Source of the DNA: Avena insularis
Lineage: Eukaryota > Streptophyta > Magnoliopsida > Poales > Poaceae
Assembly (NCBI GenBank): GCA_023614405.1
Contig: CM042691.1
Span: 171,836,927-171,900,926, forward strand
Reading direction: 5' to 3'
DNA length: 64,000 bases
Positions 1 to 10,854 of the stretch are shown in pieces. The translations under genes and the position numbers were made by a program. Below the pieces are notes generated by a model, which worked only from the letters and a program-made list of their open reading frames with translations, did no database searches and was not told the DNA's origin. The stretch's first letter is position 1; every line of letters starts with the position of its first letter.

Positions 1-80
1 CCTGAACATTTAAGGCACAGTTGGGATTATCATTAACACCAAAAACATCATGGGAAGATACAGTCCTTTCAATCTCCCCC
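1..80 (-). repeat. Start of Sirevirus 3' LTR (truncated by window)
   Basis: Positions 1-80 match the outer end of the 5' LTR at about 14890-14975: both share the stretch reading ATTATCATTAACACC and end in CCTTTCA on the plus strand. The minus-strand LTR therefore starts TGAAAGGA at about position 80, directly after a purine-rich tract. The remaining ~1.5 kb lies left of the window. Confidence 0.85.
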
Positions 81-612
81 TTTTTGGTGTTAGATGACAA
101 TCCCAAAGATTTCCATAGAATCAAAGCAATCTTTGCAATGGACGGGACAAGCTCCCCCTGTATGTGTGCAAGGTAGAGAAGAAGAACTCTAAGGACAAGA
201 CTGGCACACATACACGGAGGATCCCCCTACCAATTGCAAAGATAGCACAAGTGCAAGGTACAAGAAAGGATAGAGATCATACCAGAACCAACCAAATGTG
301 GTGGATACAAAAGGAGTAATAATAACAATAAGAGCAATGAGGCTCCACCACCATATGCATGACTTCATAAGATGACAACAAGATACCACACTCACGACAT
401 TGTATAAGATACCACAAAGATACCACATAGTCTCAAACATAACATACCACATGGTCCACAAGCACACATAAGTTCACGGACATAAAACCACAAGCACACA
501 AAGAAACTAGAGAGTTCGCGAGCAAGAAAAGATCAAAGGCAAGAACAGGCTCGCGACTCAACCCATGCAAATCCCGTAGACAACCTAATAAACATCTCTC
601 CCCCTTTGGCAA
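74..612 (-). promoter_or_regulatory. Repeated polypurine tracts upstream of the Sirevirus 3' LTR
   Basis: On the minus strand AGGGGGAG-like purine tracts recur at about 82-96, 151-160, 222-232 and 596-606. The one next to the LTR (AAAAAGGGGGAGAT followed by TGAAAGGA) is in the position of the functional polypurine tract that primes plus-strand DNA synthesis. Multiple tract copies before the 3' LTR are a reported Sirevirus trait. The stretch 97-584 otherwise holds no credible ORF and is the 3' untranslated part of the element. Confidence 0.7.
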
Positions 613-2227
613 TGAGACACCAAAAAGGAAGAGAAGATCAAGCTAATCGTCCCAGCCACGAGAGGGAGAAGGAGCAGACTCAGGGACCCAAGGACCCCAC
701 TCAGGCGATGGACCAGTGACCTCCTCCTCAGACTCATCCTCGGACCAGTGGCAGTTATCGCGAATCCAATCATCCTTGGGAACAGTGACAGAGCTAGTGA
801 CCGTGAGCTAGGAATGTTGAGAGCGGTCATGATGGCCTTCTCGCGCTGAACATTGTGACGCTGATCAACATAGGCCTGATACTCATGGTCCTGTAGAAAG
901 CAGAAAGTTTTCTTCACTTTCCCAAGCAGCTTCTTTGCCCAAGACGGCTGCCTCTGGAGAGAAGGACCACCAGCACTAGAGCCACCAGGAGCAGAGGAGG
1001 GACCACCAGCAACATCTCGAGCCTTCTTGATTGCAGCTTCCTTTTCTTCTTGAGAACAAGGCTTTTGGTGCTTACTCACACGTAGCTTTTTCTCTTCATG
1101 AATGGTGATGTTGTCTTGAGGAAAGCGGGTGCCAGTCGTCTCAAGCCACTTGTGATTGATGAGACTCTGTATGTAGGGAGCATAGATGCATGAGCTCTTT
1201 TCAATGAGAGCCGCCCACCTCTCTGAGTAGATGAAGTGCATAATATCCATTGACCTGTCAGAGTCACGGCGAAGATAAGTTTGATGCATGAGGTCAACCT
1301 GATAGCCATGAAACTGACCAAAGTTGCTAGCCTTGGGAGAGATGGTGTTCAAGTACACCCTGTGCATGATGTCAAAAACTGGCAGCAGATGATTCACAAA
1401 CCCAACAGTTCCCCACCCTTCAATGTAGAGAGGCTCCAGGACCTCAGGATCAGCAGCTTCAGGACCATGAACACGCCAACCATTTGCCCCGCGACCAGGC
1501 TGAATGGGATAGCCAAGAAGCTCAGCAAACTCAGACCAAGTGGCGGTAAGAAACACGTCCTGGTCATCCACTTCAACACACCTTCAGTAGAGGACTGCAT
1601 GTGAATAAACAGAGTTGAGTAAAACTGAGCAATAGCAGTCACATCAAAGTTCTGACGGTGCTCCATGAGGGGAACCAGCCCAAACTTCTGGCAAATATCA
1701 AGAGCGTCGACAAAGTAAACTTGCTTCTCTTCCATGTGAGCCACATTGATGTACTTTTGAGGAGCAACCACGAACTTCTTCTTTGATGCATAAATTTCAT
1801 CATATATCTGTTCCTAACGGCAGGTGTGGAAGTGAGGGTCCAAGCAAAGACGATCACGAGGCACGAGGTAGGGATCCGTAGCCCTGAATGTAGAGTAAGC
1901 TTTCTGAGACCACTTGGAAATCTTGGCTCTGGTCATGTCTGGCCCAGCAGCAGTGGCCTTCTGAGCAAGAGCAGGCCTTTTCCCTGCAGCAGCAGCAGCA
2001 CGGCGAGCAGCAGCAGCCTTCTGACGAGTAGTCTGAGTGGTCGGACGCACAACCTCAACATCTTCTTCATCAATCTCAGGAGGAATGTCAGAGGATGGTC
2101 GGCGGGCACGCTTGCCTTGGCGGGTATCTCCTTGTCCTGAGAGGAAAGCAGAAGAATAGGGAGGGAAGGTGGGGTAAGTGCACAAGTTCGGAAGAGGAAA
2201 CAAAAGAGATAGATTGGAAAAATACAA
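585..2227 (-). pseudogene. Sirevirus third ORF (env-like region), broken
   Basis: Third ORF between RNase H and the 3' LTR, in the position of the 'env-like' gene of Sireviruses. The reading starts near 2227, has a stop at 1814, resumes to about 1560 and shifts frame into 585-1571. Visible parts are an N-terminal Ala/Arg-rich basic stretch with a run of alanines (about 1980-2030), a central region carrying FVDALDICQKFGLVP and MHRVYLNTISPKASNF, and a lysine-rich region near 900-1090. In the ORF as translated the last ~55 residues are hydrophobic, but the neighbouring frame of 640-800 gives an acidic, Trp/Pro-containing tail ending SRGWDD and a stop, which looks like the original C-terminus. 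I see no convincing signal peptide or fusion peptide, so an envelope function is not supported. Confidence is good for a retroelement ORF and low for function. Confidence 0.6.
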
Positions 2228-2249
2228 TCAGGAAAACAAATGCATTGTT

Positions 2250-2850
2250 GCCAGAACTTCCGCTGAATCTCCGGAACTTCCGGTGAAAATAGTACACCGG
2301 AAGTTCCGGTCGTGGCTCACCGGAAGTTCCGGTGAGACCACGAACTGACGGTTCCAAACAGCAGTTCACTAGATCTAGATCTAAAAGCCACAAGTGCAAA
2401 GATTTTCAAGAATGTATTGGACCAATCTACTCTAGCATGATACCCTAGGCCTACCAAGATCTTCCAATAAGTTCTAGCCAAAGAACTATCCTAGAAAAGG
2501 TGTGCCCTAACTCAATCCATGGTGAGGTCAAGATCTCCATTAATGGAGGGAGTTGAGGGCAAATACCGGAGTCCATGACGGGAGATCGAGGTGGGGAAGG
2601 ATCCCACGGAGCAGATCTGCAAAGGAGTGGTTGGAGACGAAGGGGCCGGAGCACCTTCGTGGAGAGGTCCTGGCCGGCGGCTGCTCCAAATAGAGGATGG
2701 GTCTTGGGGGAAAAAGGAAGAAGATCCCGTTTTCCCCCAGGGCCCACCTTATGTAGGACGGGGAGCATCACCGGAAGTTCCGGTCAGGGACCAGAAGTTC
2801 CTGTGGACCGGAACTTCCGGGTCATACTGACCGGAAGTTCCGCTGACGCC
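2250..2850 (-). repeat. Clustered CCGGAAGTTCCGG quasi-palindromes upstream of the third ORF
   Basis: At least seven copies of a motif with arms CCGGAA / TTCCGG around one central base occur at about 2257, 2271, 2295, 2320, 2768, 2803 and 2828, some degenerate. The same motif is clustered in the 5' LTR (14163-14640). Clustered palindromes in the LTR are a reported Sirevirus hallmark, though the core sequence here differs from the CACCGGACTGTCC type I recall. A TATA-like TACATAAGG on the minus strand (2755-2747) lies just downstream of the 2768-2850 group, the same arrangement as in the LTR. Confidence 0.7.
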
Positions 2851-3259
2851 AGGAAGACCATCTCAGGTTTGGAAGATAACAAGGAAGAAGTTGTGCAGGG
2901 AATAGAGAGGGCTTGAGGTAAGGAAAGGCTTAGGATAGAGGACTCAAACTATGAAGAACCAAAGCCAACAAAAACAAATAAAAACAAAAAGGTTAAAGAC
3001 ACATATAAAAATGGGTCGGTGGTCGAGGCCACCTTATATAAGAGTAAATGGCTTGACACCGCGAAGATATATCTTGGGTTCATTACCAACACTCATCATG
3101 AAGCTCCAATGGTCTCCTTTAGAGACTATAGATTATGAAAACTTTAATGTGCGCATAATAGGGATAGCGTTTGTTCATAAGAGGAACTACACTCCCCCTA
3201 AATCCATGACTACATCGAAACAAGATACACATTGAGACGCGGGTAGGTGTGCAAGGTAC
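2851..3259 (-). other. Sirevirus spacer between RNase H and the third-ORF module
   Basis: No supported gene. It contains an additional purine tract on the minus strand (TAGGGGGAG near 3190-3200) and AT-rich sequence. It belongs to the Sirevirus internal region because it directly follows the RNase H stop codon. Confidence 0.6.
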
Positions 3260-3788
3260 TCAAGCAACATTTCTTGAATCAATGATATTTAGCTCATGCC
3301 TTAACTCCCGGAACCTTGCTTCATTAAGAGGCTTCGTAAAAAGATCCGCAAGATTTGCCTTGGTGGGAACATACTCCAAAGAAATGTCTCCTCTAGCAAC
3401 ATGGTCCCGAATGAAATGATGAAGAATCTCAATGTGCTTGGTCCGGTTGTATTGCACGGGATTGTGAGCAATAGCAATGGCACTCTCATTGTTGCAAAGA
3501 AGAGGCACCTTGTCAAAAGATAGTCCAAGATCCTTCAAAGTTTGCTTCATCCATAGCAATTGAGCACAGCAGCTTGCGGCAGAGATGTACTCAGCTTCGG
3601 CAGTGTACATAGACACACAGTTCTGCTTCTTCGAGGACCAACAAACCAAAGATCTTCCGAGAAACTGACAAGCTCCGAAGGTTGACTTTCTTCCCACTTT
3701 GTCGCCAGCCCAGTCCGAGTCCGTGTAACCAATGAGATCAAAGCTGGCTCCCTTGGGGTACCACAACACAAAGTTTGGGGTATGAACT
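3260..3788 (-). pseudogene. Sirevirus RNase H domain (3' end of pol), detached
   Basis: C-terminal RNase H part of Copia pol. The frame shows DSDWAGD (catalytic Asp region), GACQFLGRSLVCWSSKKQ, AEAEYISAA with the conserved Glu, NNESAIAIAHNPV and KHIEILHHFIRD, ending EYVPTKANLADLFTKPL and a stop at 3260. The domain itself is open and well preserved. Its 5' end is separated from RT by the 4.05-kb solo LTR inserted at 3789. Removing that insert and one copy of the GAACT duplication brings the two halves together in the same frame, which supports a single insertion event. Confidence 0.9.
3784..3788. repeat. Target-site duplication GAACT (left copy)
   Basis: GAACT at 3784-3788 is repeated at 7838-7842, exactly flanking a TG...CA-ended insert. 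Five-base duplications are typical of LTR-retrotransposon integration. Confidence 0.9.
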
Positions 3789-6700
3789 TGTCACATCCCA
3801 AGATTTTCCAAATCTTGTTATGTGAAAAATAAATGAATAAAATAAAACTTTGTTGATTTTCAGGGTGAGAAGAAACTTTTTGAATCCAATTAGAAACTTT
3901 CAAAACCTATTTGGATCAAATAAAATCCTAAAGGGATTTAAAAAGATAAATAAACAATAAACTTAAAATTATTTAAAATTACCATTTTTGGATCTTTAAA
4001 TAAAATATTTGGTTTTCAAATGAAAGGGTAGAAATATAAGGGATTATTTTTAAAAGCCAAATTAAACCTTGGCCAAGCTTTTCAATTAAAACATTTTGTT
4101 TTGAATAAAAATAGTAAAGGTTTGTTTAAATAAAATAATAAGGATTTAATATCCAATTTTTATTTAAATAAAAGGTTTTACCATTTTTATTAAAACATCA
4201 AAACTTACTAAATTATTTTAAATAAGTTTTCCAAGTATTTTATATCCTCAAGTAAAACCTACTAAAGTGTTTTTGGTTTATTTTAGATTTCAAAATAAAG
4301 ATTTTAATAAAATAAATCCTATTTGAAATATTAACTAAGGTCCATCTTATTTAACTATTAATGGACCCTAAAACAAAAATGCTATTTTATTTTAAACAAG
4401 TTTTCCAAGTATTCTATATTTTCAAATAAAACCTACTGATTTGGTTTTGAAAATATTTAGATTTTAAATGGAGATTTTATTAAATAAAACAAACCCTATT
4501 TGATTAAATAACTAAGGTCCATTTTATTTAATTAATGAATGGATCCTAAAAAGATTAAAAATATTATTTTATTTTTGAGACTTTGGTTTATGTTGTTAAA
4601 CAGAACCAAATTCAATTGCATTCTTTGGTGAATGTTTGAATTGTTTTGGTTGTTTGAATTATTGTTTGAATTTCAAAACAGAAAATAGAATTAGAAAAAG
4701 AAAAGACATTCAGAACAAAAAAATATGCAAAGGACCCAGCCCAACAAACTGGCCCAACAAGACCCAGTCCAGCCCACCTACTCTCTCCCGCGGCGAAACG
4801 TTTTTCACCGTGGACAGCACCCGCAGAGCCAATGACAGGTGGACCCCAACTCCCTCTCTCACTCCACTGACGAAACGGCCCCACACCCGAGCCTTCTTCC
4901 TCACCCGCGACGACCTCTTCTCCCTTCCCTCGTCGCCGTTTCTGGCAGTGATTCCGCGGCTTCAATTCACCTTAATGCGGCCACCATTACTCGCCGTGAC
5001 CACGCACATTTAAACGCCAGCGTCTCCCCTCCATTTCCCCTCTGTCTCCTCCCCCAAGTGCGCCCCCAGGCTGACGAATTTCGCTCAAACACCGCCACTG
5101 TCCGACGACGCTCCGGCGAGGATTCCGGCCAGCCCACGCCACCCCTTGCCTCCTCAAGCACCCAGTCGTGATCTCCATCACCTGGCGGACCTTTCTGCAT
5201 CCGCAGCTCGCTGCTGGCGTCCACAGCGTCGAACGACAACAACCGCCGCCGCCACCGTCTGGTTTAACTCCGACGAGTGCCCCAGGTAGTTTTCGTCCGC
5301 CCCTTCCCCTCTCGTTCACGCACACACCTTCACCGTGTCTTTGCGCGTCTGACCATGCGTTTCGTTTGTCTCCCAGTGATCCATAGCACCGTCCTCGACG
5401 ACAATTGAGCGTGGCCGAGGCGCAGCTCCACTCCGGCGAGAGATTAAGCCCGCTCCAGTGCGCCCCTCGCCAAGACAGCACCACCTTGAGCTCCCCCAGG
5501 CTTCTGCGAACACGGTGAGCCTACTCCCTCCCTCTCTCGCTTCCTGCTTCGCCAGCGCCGCCACCATCTGACCGCACCGCCGCACGCCGTTGACCTTGCG
5601 CCGCCAGTTCTTGGCTATTGGATAGGAGCCGTTCGATCCAAATCGAAGTGACGCGATTAGATCACTTAATGTTGAAAGGGTATGCAGCCAGTGCCGTGCG
5701 ATTCAACTTGATCCAACGGCCTGCATCACTCGATCCACCCGAACCGGTACCGACGAATAGAAATAGGACGCGTGTCACCAGATTGTTTAAAACAGAAATT
5801 TTGAATTTGATTTAGATGCAGATTTGAAACTCTTGTAACTTTTGATCCACACGTCCTAAATTTGCAAACTTTATATCAATGGAATCAGTGGAACAAGCCC
5901 TAGCCAACCATGCCATTTGTTTAGTAAAAAGTTTCTGTTAAATTGTTTTTTTTTGCAGAAACATTTGTATGCTTGTTTAGATTGTAAAAATTGTTCAAAA
6001 ATGATTTTAGGGATAAAATCTTTGGCAAATGGTGTGAATTGAACCTACTGACCATAGGAAACACTTTGTGGTTTCAAAAATGTATTTGGTGAGGAAAAGA
6101 ATGATTCTTTGATTTAAAACCAATTCTAGTCAAATAGAAATATGGTTTATTTATTAAAAATGGTTTTGGAAGAAAACTTTTGGGAAATGTTTTGTTTTAA
6201 ACTCTCTGACCCCAAACAGCAAGTTTTATGGTTTGAAAACATATTTGGTGAATCTTAGAGATTAATGCCTTAGTAAAAATATTTCTACACTACATAAAAT
6301 GATACTTGTTTTGAAAATGGTTTATAAAGTGAAACCTTTTTGCAAATAACTTTGCCACTTTACAAAATGACCATTAGGTGCTTTCAAGTATTTAAGACCC
6401 ATTAGGAACCACTTTTCAAACAAAACAAAGCTTGGCATGCTTGCATGCGTTACTTTGACCTTATCATTTTATGTGTTGTTTTGCTTGATTGGTAGATTGA
6501 GTTTGTGCCTTGCTTGATTTAATTGTAGTGACTTGAAGAGTGAGATTTGTTGCAAGGACAAGGAGTGAACTTATACCCTCTACCAAAAAGGCAAGTGATG
6601 CTTCATACCTTTTGTCCCATTACTTTCACTATGCATTAGTGATTTTCTCTAAGTAAAACTTGCATGGAATTTTGCTAAGTATAAACCTTGCTACAGGAAA

Positions 6701-7837
6701 ACCTAGTAGATGAAACCTTAGTGGAACATTTCCTAAGTTAAGATTCCTACTACTATCAAGCTTATCTTAGCTAATAGAAAACAAGGGTGGAATATATATA
6801 TTCATACTATGGAAAATTTCTAAGTCTGAGGACTTATGTTTTTCTTAATAAAACAACTAAGTCAATGAATCACCTGGGTGGAATGGTAATTGCTTGGTGG
6901 TTTTTGGTTGAGTGGTTCACAAGGCCCATGTCTATGGTTGACCTTGTGTATCTCACTTGTGGATGGCCACCCAGGAACAAAGAGATTTGAGATGTCAAAT
7001 GTTGAGAAGCTTCAAGTGCAGCCACTTGGCATTATGGGCTCTGCCTGGATCATATAGGTTGCAAGAACTTAGCCATATGGACAGTTGGTGGTAGAGTTTG
7101 ATAGGTTGGAACGCGTCCATTTTGGTCTAAGGAAGGCTTGAAAGATCTTGTCTTGGTGAAACCAAGTCTTGTGGGGAAAGTGCACCACCTCTGCAGAGTG
7201 TAAAATCTAAGTACTTAGCCATGTCCCTGGTAAAGGACAATTTGAGCATCAAGACATGGAAGCAATCAAGAATCTCATCATTCAAATTTCTAAGTTAAAA
7301 ACTTGTGGATTGAACAAGGGTTAAAGGATCTTCAATCTTTGATTGGGAGGAGTGATTTTGTCAAGCAAAAACTTAGTGTTTTCAAATGTTAAGGAAAAAT
7401 CTATTTTGAGCAATGCAAGCCTCAACTCCACTTAGCCAAATGCATATAGATGTTAGACTCCACTATACTACCATAGTATCACTTGCCAATACAATTCAAA
7501 TGTATTGACCCTTGTGGCTGTAACTTGTTATGTTGCAGGTTTGTTTGATATTAGTGAAGTTGATTGATTAGGATTACAAGTCTACAACCAACATGTCTGC
7601 CTGTGGCACTTTGAAGATGAAGGACCCCATGCTTATAGTTATTCTGCTGCAATGTAATGTAATAGCCAAATGAGCTATGTAAGATGTAATAAAACTATGT
7701 TATTCCTGGTTATAAAGTTGTATTATGACCTTTGTTTCTTGATATTACATCTTAACTGTGGATGCTAGCTAGTGATCCAGGGACTAGCATTGTAAACACA
7801 GGGGACTCTACCTTATTTAAAGGTTGGGACCCTTACA
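3789..7837 (+). mobile_element. Solo LTR 1, long Tekay/Del-type chromovirus LTR (4049 bp)
   Basis: The insert begins TGTCACATCCCA and ends GGGACCCTTACA, with GAACT on both sides. It has no gag or pol, so it is read as a solo LTR left by LTR-LTR recombination. The start matches the LTR start of the Tekay element on the right of the window (TGTCACATCCCAAA), and LTRs of several kilobases are usual for that lineage. Layout: AT-rich 3789-4700, a GC-rich block 4730-5600 with a TATA-like ATTTAAAC near 5008, then AT-rich sequence to the end. ORFs inside the GC-rich block (for example 4612-5585 on both strands) overlap each other and show no known domain; I treat them as chance. Confidence 0.85.
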
Positions 7838-10816
7838 GAACTAAATATCGAAAGATTCTCTTGACCGCCACCATGTGAATTTCCTTTGGTGCGGCTTGAA
7901 ATCTTGCACACATACCCACACTCAACATAATATCCGGTCGGGATGCACAAAGATAGAGCAAAGAACCAATCATAGATCGATAGAGTTTTTGATCCACCTC
8001 CTTACCCTTGGGATCGAGATCAAGATTAACCTGAGTTGGCATGGGAGTCTTGGCACCTTTGACTTGATCAAACTTGAACTTCTTGAGCATGTCTTGGATG
8101 TACTTGGCTTGGTTGATGAAAGTCCCTTTCCTCAATTGCTTGAATTCAAACCCAAGGAAAAACTTCAACTCCCCCATCATGGACATCTCGAAGCGATCGA
8201 TCATGAGCTTGGAAAAATCCTCATTAAAAGTTTTGTTAATAGACCCAAAGATAATGTCATCAACATAGATTTGGCATACAAACAAGTGTCCTCCAACTTT
8301 CTTAGTAAAAAGAGTGGGATCAATGAGGCCCACTTCGAAGCCACGGTCTAACAAGAGCTCCCTAAGGCAATCATACCACGCACGTGGGGCTTGCTTGAGG
8401 CCATAGAGTGCATTATTGAGCTTGTAGACATGGTTTGCAAAAAGTGGATCCTCAAAACCTGGAGGTTGCTTGACGTATACCAACTCTTTCAAAGGACCAT
8501 TAAGAAAAGCACTCTTAACATCCATTTGATGCAACTTAAAGTTATGATGGGTATCGAAGGCAAGAAGCATACGAATGGATTCAAGGCGAGCAATGGGGGC
8601 GTAAGTCTCACCGTAGTCGATGCCCTCAACTTGTGAGTATCCTTGGGCAACTAACCTTGCCTTGTTGTGCACGACAATTCCATTCGCATCGCACTTGTTC
8701 TTGAAGACCCACTTGGTTCCAATAACGTTTTCACAGTCTTTGGGCCGCTCAACCAATGTCCAAACATTGTTCCTCTTGAAGTTGTGAAGTTCCTCGTTCA
8801 TAGAATCAAGCCGATCATCATCTTCAAGAGCTTCGAAGACTTTCTGTGGTTCCACAGGAGAGATAAACGCATGGTGAGAGCTAAAGGAAGCTAGTTGCCT
8901 CCTAGTAGTGGAACCTTTATTGAAATCTCCATAGACATTATCAAGGATATGTCCATCTCGAACAAGCTTGGCGATACGATAGGCTTGACGGCGGGCTTGT
9001 GCTTCAACTCGAGATTCTTGAGCTACCACTTGGTCATTGCCACCAATTGAGCCACCACCTTGACTATAAGCACGAACACGAGGGTCATATTCATCAATTT
9101 CCACTTCGGGGGAGTCATCACTTGGAGAGGATCCTTGAGGATCATTGACTTGCTCTTGATATCGACGATCTTGACCTTGGGGAGAGCCATGACCTTGAGG
9201 AGGAGCCCCATCTTGGGGAGGTTGATGAGGAGCTTGTCCGTGGGAGGTGCCTTGAGGAGGAGCCCCATCGTGGGGAGGTTGATGTTGTTGATGAAGAGCT
9301 TGTTCTTTGGATCTTGGAGAGTCATGAGCATGGGAAGCTTCAGAAGAGCTTGAGGGAGCTTGTGCCAAGAAAGTAGGTCCTTGAGGGGCAAGCTGATCTT
9401 GGCAAAGTGAGGGCTCCACTTGAGTAGAGCTTGGTCCTTCTCCTTCGTCCATAAGGGGATCCTCAATGGGGAGGTGGAAGACCACACCCATTCTTCTTAT
9501 GGACTTGGGAGGAATTTCATCACTTGGATCACAAACACCATCTTGCCTAACAAGAGACTCATGATTTTCATCAAACTTCACGTTGCTCGTTTCTTCAACT
9601 CTTCCATTGGCTTTGTTGTAGACTCTATAAGCATGGGACTGATTTGAGTAGCCAACGAAAATTCCTTCTTGAGCCTTGGATTCAAACTTGGACAAACGAA
9701 CTCCTTTCTTGAGAATGCAGCACTTGCAACCAAACACCCGAAAGTAGCTAACATTAGGCTTTTTCCCGGTGAGAAGTTCATAGGGGGTCTTGTTCTTTTT
9801 CTTGCGGAGATAAAGCCGGTTGGTTGCATGGCAAGCGGTGGAGATGGCCTCGGCCCAAAAGTTGTATGGAGACTTGAACTCAGCTAGCATAGACCGAGCC
9901 GCATCCATCAATGTGTGATTCTTCCTTTCGGCCACTCCGTTTTGTTGAGGGGTGTAGGGAGTGGAGTATTGATGCTTGAGTCCTTCATCACTGAGAAACT
10001 CATCCAAGGTATAGTTTTTGAACTCGGTGCCATTGTCACTTCGAATTGAGAGAATAGTTGCATTGTGCTTCCGTTGAACCTCATTAGCAAAGTCAATGAC
10101 GGTTTGTTGAGTCTCACTCTTGTACTTGAAAAGAACACCCAAGTGTATCTTGAGAAATCATCCACAATAACCAAGCAATACTTCTTGCCTCCAAGGCTAT
10201 CATGAGAGGGAGGACCAAAGATATCCATATGCAAGAGCTCCAAACACCTCTCTGTAGTGATCTGATTGAGTGCTTTGTGAGGAGTTTCATGCATCTTCCC
10301 TTCAATACAAGCCCTGCAAACACGATCTTTGGCAAAAGAAACATCGTTAATTCCAAGGATGTGGCCCTCGGAGTGAAGTCTTTACAAAGTTCTCATGTTA
10401 ACATGGGCTAGGTGGCGATGCCACAACCAGCCCTTGTCGGCTTTAGCATAGAGACATAGAGCATGAGGAGTAGTGGTCCCTGAAAAGTCCACCACATACA
10501 AGTCATGTTCTACATATCCTACAAAAGCCACCTTGAGAGACTTGCTCCACATGAGGACCACGGTATGAGAATTAAAGAAAGAAGAAAGACCCATAAGAGC
10601 AAGAGCACGAACTGAGAGTACGTTGTAACCAAGAGTTTTGACAAGCATGACGTCATACAAGGATACATCCGGGGTTACCACCACTTTGCCAAAACCCAAA
10701 ACCTGAGAGCTTGTTTTGTTACCGTAGGAGACCATGGTGTTGGCAATATTGGGCCTCAATTCGGTCATGATAGACTTGCTTCCGGTCATATGACTCGTGG
10801 CACCACTATCAAGCAC
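7838..10816 (-). pseudogene. Sirevirus pol: protease, integrase and reverse transcriptase
   Basis: Copia-order pol. Protease DSGATSHMTG opens the 10816 frame (10790-10815). The GAG-pre-integrase motif HRHLAHVNM is near 10390-10420, followed by an in-frame stop at 10382. The integrase core has HMDIFGP (about 10230), FSRYTWV, then after a frameshift near 10140 DNGTEF (about 10030) and the D,D,E glutamate in NGVAERKN (about 9930). A Gln/Pro/Gly-rich linker (9130-9400) contains short tandem repeats. RT covers roughly 7840-8780 with [32 protein letters not shown] and catalytic YVDD (about 8258-8270). The frame ends at the solo LTR insertion; RNase H continues at 3788. RT is uninterrupted in itself, but the polyprotein is broken upstream, so the copy could move only with help, if at all. 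Confidence 0.92.
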
Positions 10817-10854
10817 CCATTTTGATCCACCGGAAGCATAGTCCTACAAGAAAA

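Noticed and set aside
585..2227. True viral envelope gene in the Sirevirus
   Set aside because: No signal peptide, cleavage site or reliable membrane anchor; the apparent hydrophobic end results from a frameshift.
4612..5585. Overlapping ORFs on both strands in the GC-rich block of solo LTR 1
   Set aside because: They overlap in several frames, have Pro/Arg/Ser-biased composition, no known domain, and lie in an LTR promoter block.
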